Made by a program: the position numbers and the translations under genes. Below are positions 51,458 through 60,400 of a stretch of 64,000 bases of DNA, piece after piece. Numbering within the stretch: position 1 is the first letter of the stretch; every line of letters begins with the position of its first letter. The stretch is from Flavobacteriaceae bacterium (GTDB lineage Bacteria > Bacteroidota > Bacteroidia > Flavobacteriales > Flavobacteriaceae): assembly GCA_013214065.1 (NCBI GenBank), contig JABSPK010000002.1:124001-188000 (forward strand), written 5' to 3'. The notes under the pieces are model-generated. The model was not told the origin of the DNA. It saw only the letters and a program-made list of their open reading frames with translations, and did no database searches.

Positions 51458-52731
51458 AAATTGTACTTGTCTTTCCACCGCTGTTTTAGAAAGGCACGAA
51501 TCGCATTTTCGCGTTGGCTGTTTCCAGGTTGGTAAAACTCCGTACCTGAAATTTCCTCGGGCAAGAACTCTGAAGCCACGAAATTCTTTTCATAATCATG
51601 CGCGTAGGCATAACCATCCCCATAACCCAATTCCTTCATGAGTTGGGTCGGCGCATTTCGTATGGCCAACGGTACTGAAAGATCTCCGGTATCCTTAACG
51701 GTTTTTTGGGCTTTTTTGATGGCGACGTAGCTGGCATTGCTTTTCGGTGACCCCGCCAAATATGTGGCACATTGGCTTAAAATGATCCTAGCTTCAGGGT
51801 AGCCGATGGTGTTTACCGCTTGAAAGGTGGCATTGGCCAAAACCAGGGCAGTGGGGTTGGCGTTACCGATATCCTCTGAAGCGAGTATCAACATACGGCG
51901 GGCGATGAACTTCACGTCTTCACCCCCTTCGATCATACGTGCCAACCAATAAACGGCTGCATTGGGATCGCTGCCCCGTATCGATTTAATAAAGGCCGAA
52001 ATGATGTCGTAATGCTGTTCGCCGGTCTTATCATAGAGTACCGTGTTCTTTTGAACCCGTTGCAACACCTTGTCATTGGTAATCCTAATGTCTTTCGAAG
52101 GTTCCGAATTGATCAACAATTCGAAAATATTCAATAGTTTTCTTCCATCACCCCCTGAAAGTCTGAACAAGGCTTCGGTTTCTTCGATCTTGATTTTTTT
52201 CGTTTTTAAAATGGGGTCCGTTTTCATGGCCCGGTCAAGGAGCGACTGAAGATCCTCTTTGGAAAAAGGATTCAAAACATAGACTTGGCATCTTGACAGC
52301 AGTGCCGGTATAACTTCAAAACTGGGGTTTTCAGTGGTCGCCCCGATTAGGGTGACCCAACCTTTTTCTACGGCACCCAATAAAGAGTCTTGTTGTGATT
52401 TGCTGAACCGATGTATTTCATCAATAAAAAGGATGGGGTTTTTCGCGGTGAACAACCCACCGCCTTTTTTTGCTTTTTCGATGACTTCGCGAACGTCTTT
52501 GACCCCACTGCTTATGGCACTCAAGGTATAAAAGGGACGTTCGCTTTCTTCAGCTATAATATGGGCCAATGTGGTTTTTCCAGTGCCTGGGGGACCCCAA
52601 AAAATCAACGATGGAATGACCCCTGAGGTAATTTGGTTCGTTAACGAGCCATCGGTGCCCACAAGATGCCCTTGGCTGACGTATTCGTCTAAGGATTTAG
52701 GTCGGATGCGTTCTGCTAGGGGTTCGTTCAT
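51454..52731 (-). CDS. rarA: Replication-associated recombination protein A (RarA/MgsA AAA+ ATPase)
   Basis: 425 residues. Walker A FWGPPGTGKTT (44-54), Walker B ILFIDEIHR (about 101-109), sensor motif GATTENPSFEV, and the C-terminal MgsA tetramerisation domain with KFIARRMLILASEDIGNANPTALVLANATFQAVNTIGYPEARIILSQCATYLA. RarA acts at stalled replication forks with SSB. The terminal part YAYAHDYEKNFVASEFLPEEISGTEFYQPGNSQRENAIRAFLKQRWKDKY is conserved in the family. Convergent with the preceding trio by a 4-nt stop overlap. Confidence 0.96.
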   Translation of the reverse strand: MNEPLAERIRPKSLDEYVSQGHLVGTDGSLTNQITSGVIPSLIFWGPPGTGKTTLAHIIAEESERPFYTLSAISSGVKDVREVIEKAKKGGGLFTAKNPILFIDEIHRFSKSQQDSLLGAVEKGWVTLIGATTENPSFEVIPALLSRCQVYVLNPFSKEDLQSLLDRAMKTDPILKTKKIKIEETEALFRLSGGDGRKLLNIFELLINSEPSKDIRITNDKVLQRVQKNTVLYDKTGEQHYDIISAFIKSIRGSDPNAAVYWLARMIEGGEDVKFIARRMLILASEDIGNANPTALVLANATFQAVNTIGYPEARIILSQCATYLAGSPKSNASYVAIKKAQKTVKDTGDLSVPLAIRNAPTQLMKELGYGDGYAYAHDYEKNFVASEFLPEEISGTEFYQPGNSQRENAIRAFLKQRWKDKYNF

Positions 52732-52810
52732 AAGGTAAAAATACGGAAATAGCAGGATGACAATTTATCAGATTTTGCATTTCTGGTAAGTTAATTGCAA
52801 TTTTAAAGGA

Positions 52811-53533
52811 ATGACTGAAAAAGGGGATTTGCGGTTTTCATTAGGCTTATTGATCGTTCCATTGTTCGCGGTATTGTCCATTTGGTTCGTTTTTTGGCTT
52901 GAGTTGATCACAGGGTCGAATTTCAATACGCATGGTATTTATCCCCGTCGTTTGAGCGGTCTACAGGGCATCGCATTCAGTCCGTTCATCCATGGTTCCG
53001 TGGAACACTTGTATAATAATACCATTCCATTGGCGGTTTTGACCACTGCCTTGGTTTATTTTTATAGGAGCAGTGCCTTCAAGGTCATTGTGTTCGGCTT
53101 GCTGCTTTCAGGGGTTCTTACATGGATGATCGGGAGACCGTCTTATCATATCGGGGCTAGCGGATTGATCTATGTTTTGGTCAGTTTCATTTTTTTCAAG
53201 GGAATCTTCGCAAAGCACTTTCGCTTGATCGCACTTTCATTGGGTATCGTCTTTTTGTACGGAAGCATGCTTTGGTATATTTTTCCTATCGAAGACGGGA
53301 TTTCTTGGGAAGGACACCTGTCCGGATTTTTGACAGGGCTCTTTTTGGCCCGGTTCATCAAGGTCGATTTGCCAAAAAAGAGAACGTATCAATGGGAAAG
53401 GGATGATTATAATGAAGAGGAAGATGAGTTTTTAAGACATTTTGACAAAGACGGGAACTTTATCGAACGACCTGATGATGATATCGAGATCGTATACCAC
53501 TTCAAAAAAAAGGAACGAAAAGATGGCGACTAA
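52811..53533 (+). CDS. Rhomboid family intramembrane serine protease
   Basis: 240 residues, six hydrophobic segments. The family motif HGSVEHLYNN is at 61-70; the catalytic Ser117 is in HIGASGLIYV (GxSG) and the catalytic His169 in WEGHLSGFLTG. The C-terminus is an acidic, charged cytoplasmic tail (DDYNEEEDEFLRHFDKDGNF). It cleaves transmembrane substrates in the inner membrane; the substrate is unknown. Divergent from rarA, convergent (4-nt overlap) with rlmB. Confidence 0.92.
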   Translation: MTEKGDLRFSLGLLIVPLFAVLSIWFVFWLELITGSNFNTHGIYPRRLSGLQGIAFSPFIHGSVEHLYNNTIPLAVLTTALVYFYRSSAFKVIVFGLLLSGVLTWMIGRPSYHIGASGLIYVLVSFIFFKGIFAKHFRLIALSLGIVFLYGSMLWYIFPIEDGISWEGHLSGFLTGLFLARFIKVDLPKKRTYQWERDDYNEEEDEFLRHFDKDGNFIERPDDDIEIVYHFKKKERKDGD

Positions 53534-54267
53534 GCCTGGCGTTGTCGAACGACTTCGTATAAAAAGGCCCCACAGGCCACTGAGACATTCAAGGAATCGA
53601 TATCACCGAGCATAGGCAATTTCGCTTTTTCGTCGACCAATTTCAACAGTTGTTCGGAGACCCCTTTTCCTTCAGAACCCATCAATAGCGCTGTGGGCTG
53701 GTTGAAATCGACATTGTAAAGCAGCTTGTCGGTCTTTTCGGAAGCCGCAATAATGCGGACACCTGAAGCATTGAGGTAGTATATGGCATCTTTTAGATGG
53801 TCTACTTTACTAATAGGGACATTGAAGACCCCTCCTGCCGATGTCTTTACCGTATCTTGATTGACCGGAGCCGAACCTGATTTTGGTACGATGACCGCCT
53901 GTACCCCGGTACATTCCGCCGTTCTAAGGATCGCCCCGAAATTCCTGACATCGGTGACTTGATCCAGCAACAATAGAAAGGGGACACCGTCTTTCGAGAG
54001 CACTTCTTCGATAAGTGTCTCGAAATCCCTAAAGTTGATCGGTGCTATTTTCGCTACGGCCCCTTGATGGTTGTTTTGAGTGAACCTGTTCAATCGTTCA
54101 ACGGGCACGTAGGAAACGCTCAGCCCTTGTTTTCTCGCCTTATGTTCAAGTTCGCGAAAAAGAGGTCCTGATAGTCCTTTTTGCAAAAAAAGCTTGTTTA
54201 TGGGCTTTTCTGCACTTATTGCTTCAAGTACGGTTCGGATACCGTAAATCTGTTGTTCTTCTTTCAT
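53530..54267 (-). CDS. rlmB: 23S rRNA (guanosine-2'-O-)-methyltransferase RlmB
   Basis: 245 residues from ATG 54267; a codon at 54297 precedes the promoter box at 54276 and is not used. SpoU/TrmH fold: an N-terminal substrate-binding domain (IYGIRTVLEAISAEKPINKLFLQ), then the SPOUT domain with motif 1 LLDQVTDVRNFGAILRTAECTG, motif 2 LLMGSEGKGVSEQLL and motif 3 LPMLGDIDSLNVSVACGAFLYEV. It methylates G2251 of 23S rRNA in E. coli; other family members modify tRNA G18, which sequence alone cannot rule out. Confidence 0.94.
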   Translation of the reverse strand: MKEEQQIYGIRTVLEAISAEKPINKLFLQKGLSGPLFRELEHKARKQGLSVSYVPVERLNRFTQNNHQGAVAKIAPINFRDFETLIEEVLSKDGVPFLLLLDQVTDVRNFGAILRTAECTGVQAVIVPKSGSAPVNQDTVKTSAGGVFNVPISKVDHLKDAIYYLNASGVRIIAASEKTDKLLYNVDFNQPTALLMGSEGKGVSEQLLKLVDEKAKLPMLGDIDSLNVSVACGAFLYEVVRQRQA

Positions 54268-54275
54268 TAGGAAGG

Positions 54276-54283
54276 CAAAGGTA
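54276..54283 (-). promoter_or_regulatory. Promoter -7 element of rlmB
   Basis: Minus-strand TACCTTTG, exact TAnnTTTG match, 8 nt before ATG 54267. The leader would be very short. Confidence 0.4.
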
Positions 54284-54337
54284 GCCTTTTGGATCAAATC
54301 GTTGCCGAAAAACCAGTTATAGGTCTTTTGATAAAAG

Positions 54338-54364
54338 AAATGCAGCCCGGATAAGGCTGCATTT
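54338..54364 (-). terminator. Rho-independent terminator after the 246-residue secreted protein gene
   Basis: 10-bp perfect stem AAATGCAGCC / GGCTGCATTT followed on the minus strand by CTTTTAT, 27 nt after the stop at 54391. Confidence 0.75.
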
Positions 54365-54390
54365 CCATAGCTGTAAAATAGAAAGGGGTA

Positions 54391-55131
54391 TCAGCTGTTC
54401 AGAAATTGAACTACTTTATGGATATCGCCCTCGTCACTCACTTTGATCCTGTTCTCTTTCAGAAACGACTTTAATTCACTTTGCATGTCGCCTTCGACAA
54501 GGTTGAGCAGTTTTTTATTGCTGAGTTGTACCTCATCGATGCGGTTGCCGCCATCGACTTCGATATAGTACTCCGTGAATTTGGTAAATCGGGCCGGTGA
54601 AGCTTTGACGAACGTATTCGGAGCTTTCTTGGCTTCTTTGAACGTAATCTTAAGGCGTTTGTATAGTTTGTACTTGCCATCGCTCAAAAGCGTCAGATAG
54701 CCATTTTGTGTCTTTCCGTTACGATCGATAAAGGTCTTGAAGGCCATTCGCTTCCCATCGACGACAAGGTTGATTTTCTTGTCACGACCCAAGGCCCGTA
54801 TCGGCTCTTCTTCTACATTTTGCTGCTTGAGTTCGATTTCCTCGTTATGGGCATTATACCGGTAGTACATATCGCCTGCCTTTTCATCCCCATAATAGAT
54901 TTGCGTCAACTTGAACTCATTCGCCATATAGGGCGAGCCTTCGATGTTCTCATCGAGATAGGTAGCTTTGGCTTCGGAATCCTCGATCGATCCCATGGCA
55001 TATTTGTAAAGGGCATCAGAAACCCCACCATCGGCAGAATTCGCGTTATAACTGACTACTTGTCCTGAAGTTTGGGCGTTGCCGACGGCGACTATCGCCA
55101 GAGCGGCCAAAAAACTGCATACTTTTTTCAT
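54391..55131 (-). CDS. Secreted hypothetical protein, 246 residues (paralogue A)
   Basis: Signal peptide MKKVCSFLAALAIVAVGNAQ, then a protein strongly similar in order and motif to its upstream neighbour at 55253-55999: SPYMANEFKLTQIYYGDEKAGDMYYRYNAHNEEIELK, IRALGRDKKINLVVDGKRMAFKTFIDRNGKTQNGYLTLLSDGKYKLYKR, SPARFTKFTEYYIEVDGGNRIDEVQLSNKKLLNLV and a C-terminal EGDIHKVVQFLNS. No recognised family. Each paralogue has its own terminator, so they can be regulated separately. Confidence 0.82.
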   Translation of the reverse strand: MKKVCSFLAALAIVAVGNAQTSGQVVSYNANSADGGVSDALYKYAMGSIEDSEAKATYLDENIEGSPYMANEFKLTQIYYGDEKAGDMYYRYNAHNEEIELKQQNVEEEPIRALGRDKKINLVVDGKRMAFKTFIDRNGKTQNGYLTLLSDGKYKLYKRLKITFKEAKKAPNTFVKASPARFTKFTEYYIEVDGGNRIDEVQLSNKKLLNLVEGDMQSELKSFLKENRIKVSDEGDIHKVVQFLNS

Positions 55132-55202
55132 TTTGATTGATTTTATTTTTCTTTAAAATACGTTTTTTTTTTCGACAGCGGGGTAAAGGTTCATCGGGAG
55201 GC

Positions 55203-55233
55203 AAAAAAAAACGGCCTGAAAAGGCCGTTTTTA
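55203..55233 (-). terminator. Rho-independent terminator after paralogue B
   Basis: Stem AAAAACGGCC (55207-55216) / GGCCGTTTTT (55223-55232) around TGAAAA. On the minus strand it is followed by Ts, 20 nt after the stop at 55253. It lies between the two paralogues. Confidence 0.85.
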
Positions 55234-55252
55234 AACGTAGTACCATGAGGTA

Positions 55253-55999
55253 TTAGCTGTTCAAATATTCAAGGACTTCATACACATCGTATTCGTCTTT
55301 GATTTTGATTTTGTTTTCTTTTAGGTAAGCCTTCAGTTCCGCTTTTTTAGCATCAGGGATCAACTTGAGTAACTTTCTGTTGCTCAATTCCAATTGATCG
55401 ATCCTATTGATCCCTTCGATTTCCAAATAATATTCAGTGAACTTCGTAAAACGGGCCGGAATCGCTGGAATGAACGAGTTTTGGGCTTTTTGGCCTTCAG
55501 TGAATTTTACATCGGTTCGCTTGTACAAACTGTATTTACCATCCCTAAGTTGGGTCAAATATCCGTTTTGGGTGGTTCCTTTCTCATCGATAAACGTCTT
55601 GAAACTCATCGGTCTTCCGTTGATCTTGATGGAAATTTTCTTATCTCGGCCCAAAGCGCGAACCCCTTCGGACTCCAAATTGGTCTCCTTGATCTCGATT
55701 TCTTCGTTATAGGCATTGTAACGATAGAATAGATTTCCTAGGTTCTCGTCACCATAGTAAAGAACGGTTGGCAAAAATACATCCGAAGTGTAAGGCGATC
55801 CTTGGAAATCATCGTTCTTGAAAGCTAATTTTTGATTCGCTTCCTGAATTGGCCCCAAGACCGCATTTAGTTGCCCCGCAGAAGCAAAGTTCGCACTTCC
55901 TGAAGAGCTGTAGTTTGCAATTTGGCCGGTCGCTTGGGCAGCTGCGATAAACGTACCTGCCACAAAAGCCAAAAGGGTAAAAAGGTTTTTCATTTTCAA
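55253..55999 (-). CDS. Secreted hypothetical protein, 248 residues (paralogue B)
   Basis: Signal peptide (KMKNLFTLLAFVAGTFIAAAQ). Same architecture as the neighbour at 54391: YGDENLGNLFYRYNAYNEEIEIK, VRALGRDKKISIKINGRPMSFKTFIDEKGTTQNGYLTQLRDGKYSLYKR, IPARFTKFTEYYLEIEGINRIDQLELSNRKLLKLI, ending EYDVYEVLEYLNS. The repeated SPY(T/M), alternation of strands and Lys-rich C-terminal helix suggest one beta-domain plus a helical tail. A tandem duplication gave rise to the pair. Function unknown. Confidence 0.82.
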   Translation of the reverse strand: MKMKNLFTLLAFVAGTFIAAAQATGQIANYSSSGSANFASAGQLNAVLGPIQEANQKLAFKNDDFQGSPYTSDVFLPTVLYYGDENLGNLFYRYNAYNEEIEIKETNLESEGVRALGRDKKISIKINGRPMSFKTFIDEKGTTQNGYLTQLRDGKYSLYKRTDVKFTEGQKAQNSFIPAIPARFTKFTEYYLEIEGINRIDQLELSNRKLLKLIPDAKKAELKAYLKENKIKIKDEYDVYEVLEYLNS

Positions 56000-56016
56000 G
56001 TGATTTTTGAGAGTAG

Positions 56017-56024
56017 CAAATCTA
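56017..56024 (-). promoter_or_regulatory. Promoter -7 element of paralogue B
   Basis: Minus-strand TAGATTTG, exact TAnnTTTG match, 17 nt before the ATG at 55999. Confidence 0.45.
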
Positions 56025-56087
56025 ACGAAATAAAGGTGTCATATAACGCGATTCATGATAAAACTTTCATAAAAATCGTCATATGGT

Positions 56088-57413
56088 TCAGAGGCCAAGA
56101 CTTTGTATTTCAGGGGCGTCCTTGTCATAATGGTACCCTCTCCAGAAGAAACCGGGTGTGGTATACCGCCAAACCAGTCCTCCATCGCGATCGACTTCCC
56201 AAAATCCGAAGTCACCTTCGGTAATCAAACGATTGCCATTGGGCAATGCGACCGCGCCGGATACCCTACCCGAAAACAGATCGGTGTCTGTGAAACTCCA
56301 TACGACTTCAGGCTCGTTGTCGGTATTGGCCAAAAGCGAAAACGTAGAGGGCATCTCGAGTTCGTAGACGGTCGATTGCGCCGCGTTGAAACCATTGGCG
56401 AAAATCAACATATTGCCAGCTGATTCACCCGTCAAAAGGTTGGGGTGATGGTTGCGATCGAACCTTCTTACCCCTTGATCGTTTTTATAGGCGGTCGGGT
56501 TGCCGAAGCGGTACAGAAGGTCTCCTCCTACACCAAAGTTCCCCCCAGTACCCGTTTGGGCTTCGGCAGTGCTGGTGCTGTGGTCAATGACCCAAACCTC
56601 ACTGTAAAAATTGGCGCTGATATAAATCAGGTCGTTTTCCGCATCATAAGCCAAACCGTTGGCATGACTGACATCACCGTCATCATTCGGAACTTCCAAA
56701 TAATTGATATCGATTCGGTTCGGATTGTCCGCTACGGATCCAAAATTCAGTTTGGTGTCGTCGAAGTCTTGGACCAAATGATCCCACATATGCCATTGCC
56801 AAACGATTTCATCCGTTGATGGGTCGATTTCGAAAACAGCATCGTAAATTACCTGAGTGCCGGCCGAAAATCCGATCTCGGTGGCTTCTTCCATTGATTT
56901 TCGCTCCCAAGTCAGAAAAAGGATGTTTCCGTTGGGCAACATCACGGCATCGTGGTGGGCGATGTGTTCCGAACTTGAATATTCGTACGACCACTCAACA
57001 CCCCCATCTTTATCCAACAATGCAATGACCCCTCCGAAACCACCTAGGGTGATTTCTGGGCTTTCCGATTCAAGCATGGTCAACAATTGGCCGTTGGGCA
57101 GTAAGAACGCATCATTGCCCAAACGGCTGCCGTTCAAGTTCCATTCGAAAATCGTTGCGGCCTCTTTGTTCATTAGATACACCCGATTTGCCGAAGCATC
57201 GTTCACCAAAATAAACCCGTCATAAACCAAGTCGGCATTGAACACTTCCAAGCCTTCTACCGGAGGAGGGGCGTCGTCATCGCCGCCTGAGACATCGTCA
57301 TCGGTCTGCACTACATCATCGGTAATGGATCCGTCATCGTTGTTACAGCCTATAAAAAAAATAAATAGCAAAAGGGCCGCGAACGGGCCGAGTAATTTAT
57401 GTGATAGTTTCAT
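56088..57413 (-). CDS. Arylsulfotransferase (ASST)-family lipoprotein
   Basis: 441 residues. Lipobox FFIGC (Cys23) is followed by an Asp-rich linker (DDGSITDDVVQTDDDVSGGDDDAPPP). The rest fits a six-bladed beta-propeller: repeated short motifs such as LLPNGQLLTM, LDKDGGVEWSYEYSS, MLPNGNILFLTWE, WQWHMWDHLVQDFDD, YLEVPNDDGDVSHANGLAYD, GGVVWSF-like EPEVVWSFTDT and ALPNGNRLITEGDFGFWEVDRDGGLVWRY. The histidine-rich RNHHPNLL and HIAHHD segments are candidates for the active site. PAPS-independent sulfotransferase activity is a family property; the lipoprotein could instead be a structural propeller. It lies downstream of the FG-GAP gene. Confidence 0.83.
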   Translation of the reverse strand: MKLSHKLLGPFAALLLFIFFIGCNNDDGSITDDVVQTDDDVSGGDDDAPPPVEGLEVFNADLVYDGFILVNDASANRVYLMNKEAATIFEWNLNGSRLGNDAFLLPNGQLLTMLESESPEITLGGFGGVIALLDKDGGVEWSYEYSSSEHIAHHDAVMLPNGNILFLTWERKSMEEATEIGFSAGTQVIYDAVFEIDPSTDEIVWQWHMWDHLVQDFDDTKLNFGSVADNPNRIDINYLEVPNDDGDVSHANGLAYDAENDLIYISANFYSEVWVIDHSTSTAEAQTGTGGNFGVGGDLLYRFGNPTAYKNDQGVRRFDRNHHPNLLTGESAGNMLIFANGFNAAQSTVYELEMPSTFSLLANTDNEPEVVWSFTDTDLFSGRVSGAVALPNGNRLITEGDFGFWEVDRDGGLVWRYTTPGFFWRGYHYDKDAPEIQSLGL

Positions 57414-57465
57414 AGCAATGGTGTTTGGGTCGTAAGGCCCTGAACATCGGTGAAAAGATACGAAA

Positions 57466-60400
57466 TCATTTTATTAACGAATGCAATTGAACCGGACCGT
57501 CATTTTGGGTTGCTATCAAATAAAGGTCATCGGTGCCGGTGATCAAATCGAGGTCTTTGATGTTTCCTTCAAGAAGCAAGCCCGATTCGACCCAGGGTAG
57601 GGGAGTATACCCGTCTTTTCGGTTTGAAAGCAGTACCAGGCCTGAAAAAGCGTCCAACCTTGGGGTTTCGACTTCGGTTTCGTAGATATTGCCACCTACG
57701 ATGAGGTCTTCGAAACCGTCCTTATCGATATCGAGTGAAATCAAATCCAGTATCGGGAACAATTGCGCCTCAAAAGGTAGGTAGTGCTTGCTAAAGGTTC
57801 CATCCCCATTGTTCAAAAGCAAAGAAGAGCGGAACTCGGTAACTTCGCCTTCAAACCCTGAATTCAACTTTTCACCATAAATGTCAACCAATTTGGCATT
57901 GGCGAATTCAGAATAGGTCTCGAATTTTTGTTGGATGAACGGCATTTGTTGCGAAGAACATTCGCGGCCCCTTACCGGAACGTATTCGCCGTTGTATTGC
58001 TTGCTCAACACGATATCATTGGTTCCGTTTCCATCAAAATCATTGGAAAATACCTTGAATGGTTTCTTTTGACTTGCCTTGAATTTGATGTTCAACCCTG
58101 CATTGCCCAATACATAGTCTGGAAGGCCATCATTGTTGACATCGGTTTCGGTGATCCCGAACCACCACCCTTGGTTTTCTTCGCTGTTCACGAGATCGTT
58201 GTCACGGGTGAATCGTCCTTCCGAATTGGTGAAAAACCCAATGCCGGTCCATTCGCCAACAGCGATGAAATCGGCCCAACCGTCGCGGTTGTAATCGGTT
58301 ACAAGAATGTCATTGATGATGCCGAATCTTTCCAAATCATGGGCCACCTCGGCGGTGACGTCGATTAGTGTGCCGTTTTCGTTTTTCCATAAGGTCGAGC
58401 TCGATGGGTTTGGATAATTTTGGGCGACGATTCGGTTTCCGACCAACAAATCCGGTTGGCCATCACGGTTAAAATCGATAACATCCACAGATCGACCGCT
58501 TTTCGGATTCCGTTGTAAGGCATCGATTTCCGCTTTCGAAAAATTCCCGATACCGTCGTTCAGATAGAGTCGATCGGCATATAAGGACGAATAATTAGCG
58601 AATTCGTTGCCACCACTTACCACGAAAAGGTCAAGATCGCCATCCCCATCGAAATCAAAAAACAGTCCTTGCATGTCTTCATAACTGCGATCGTTCTCAA
58701 AAGCCTTGGTCGATTTGGCCGTGAATTCGCCATTAGGCCGCTGCAAGTATAGCATACCGTATTGGCCGGAAGCCCCACCGATGTAAAGGTCTTCCAATTG
58801 ATCGCCATTAACGTCCCCTTTGGTTACGAAAGGTCCTAGGGTAGATTGCTTGTAGGGTAGCAATACTTCCGTAGCGAAATCGTCATACGTATTTTCCTTA
58901 TGCACGAAATCCAATCCGCTTTTCATGACATCGATTTGATTGAAATAGGTCGGGTTAGGACTTGTTTCAACATTTTGGGCGAGGTCTCCATCCTTTTCAT
59001 TGACTTCAAGAAGGGTATTGGCCTCGATTTCGTAGAAACGTTGGATGGCCCCGTTCGGCCATTTGACGATTACGCTATCAACTTTATCATGTGCTCCTAA
59101 CCCAAAGTGGCTGATATCCTCATGGGCTGAACGATACCCACGAACCCTTCTTGATTCAACGAGTTGGGTTTCGCCCTTGTAGGAGATTGCAATTTGCGGG
59201 AAGGCCTCGGATAACTTGCCCTGGGCCTTTATTTTTAAATAATTACCACCACCGTTTTCCATGGTCATGTTGCGATACAGAAAACCCACATCGTCGATGT
59301 TGTTCACCACTAGATCCAGATCTCCATCGTTGTCAAGATCACCCTGGGCGGCCCCGTTGCTAAAAGAGAAGTCCGCTAACCCCCATGATTTCGCTTTTTC
59401 CGAAAAATCAAGCTTACCGCCGTTCTCATAAAGGATGTTTGGGAGCTTTTCGGAGGGCATGGACTCATAGAGCTGCTTTTTAACGGCCAAAGGCACTTGA
59501 CCCTTATATTTTCTTTTGGCTTCGAAAACACTTCGTTGAAGGTCGTTATCGAGTGCATAACGCCTGTATCCGTTCGTGATATAGATGTCCTTATCGGTGT
59601 CGTTGTCAAAATCCGACATCAAGACCGACCAACTCCAATCCGTATTGGCCATGGTCGTTGCCTGTGAAATGTTCGAGAATTTAGTATCGGAAGTTCGGAG
59701 TTGAAGGGAATTGTACATGTATTGGTGGTGAAAACCGGCATCATTGATCAAGTAGTCAAAGCGATCGGTATTCATGGAGGCCATCAAGGTCTTTGAACGC
59801 ACATGGTCGTTGGCGGCCATATCGAGTACGAAAATATCTTGTTGCCCGTCGTTGTTGATATCGGCTACATCCATACCCATTCCGTAGAAAGAAATTTGCT
59901 TGGTATAGGTCTTGATTTCATCCGAAAACGTACCGTCATGGTTGTTTATGAACAGGGCATCAGGTATGTAATAATCACTTGCTATATAAAAATCGAGCCA
60001 ACCGTCATTGTTGAGGTCGGCTACTGATAGGCCCAATCCGAAAATCGGGCGTTCAATTCCGGCTTCTTTGGTCACGTCGACAAAGCGACCGTTATCATTG
60101 CGGTACAAGTGAGAGCTGTTGAAATAGGTGCTTTCTTCATTTTCGGCGACCAAGCGATAAAGATTGATAGGGTCGACACCATAGAGTTCATTTTCGTTCA
60201 TGACGAGGCAATCAAGGTCACCGTCACGATCGTAATCGAAGAATACCGATTGCGTGCTGATCCCCATGTCAGCTAAGCCGTAATCAGCAGCAGATTCTAT
60301 AAAAGTATCATCTTGCTGGTTGATGAACAATAGATTTTTGCGTTGTAACCTAGGGTTTGGCCCTCCTTGCGAGACATAGATGTCCAGCCAACCATCGGCG

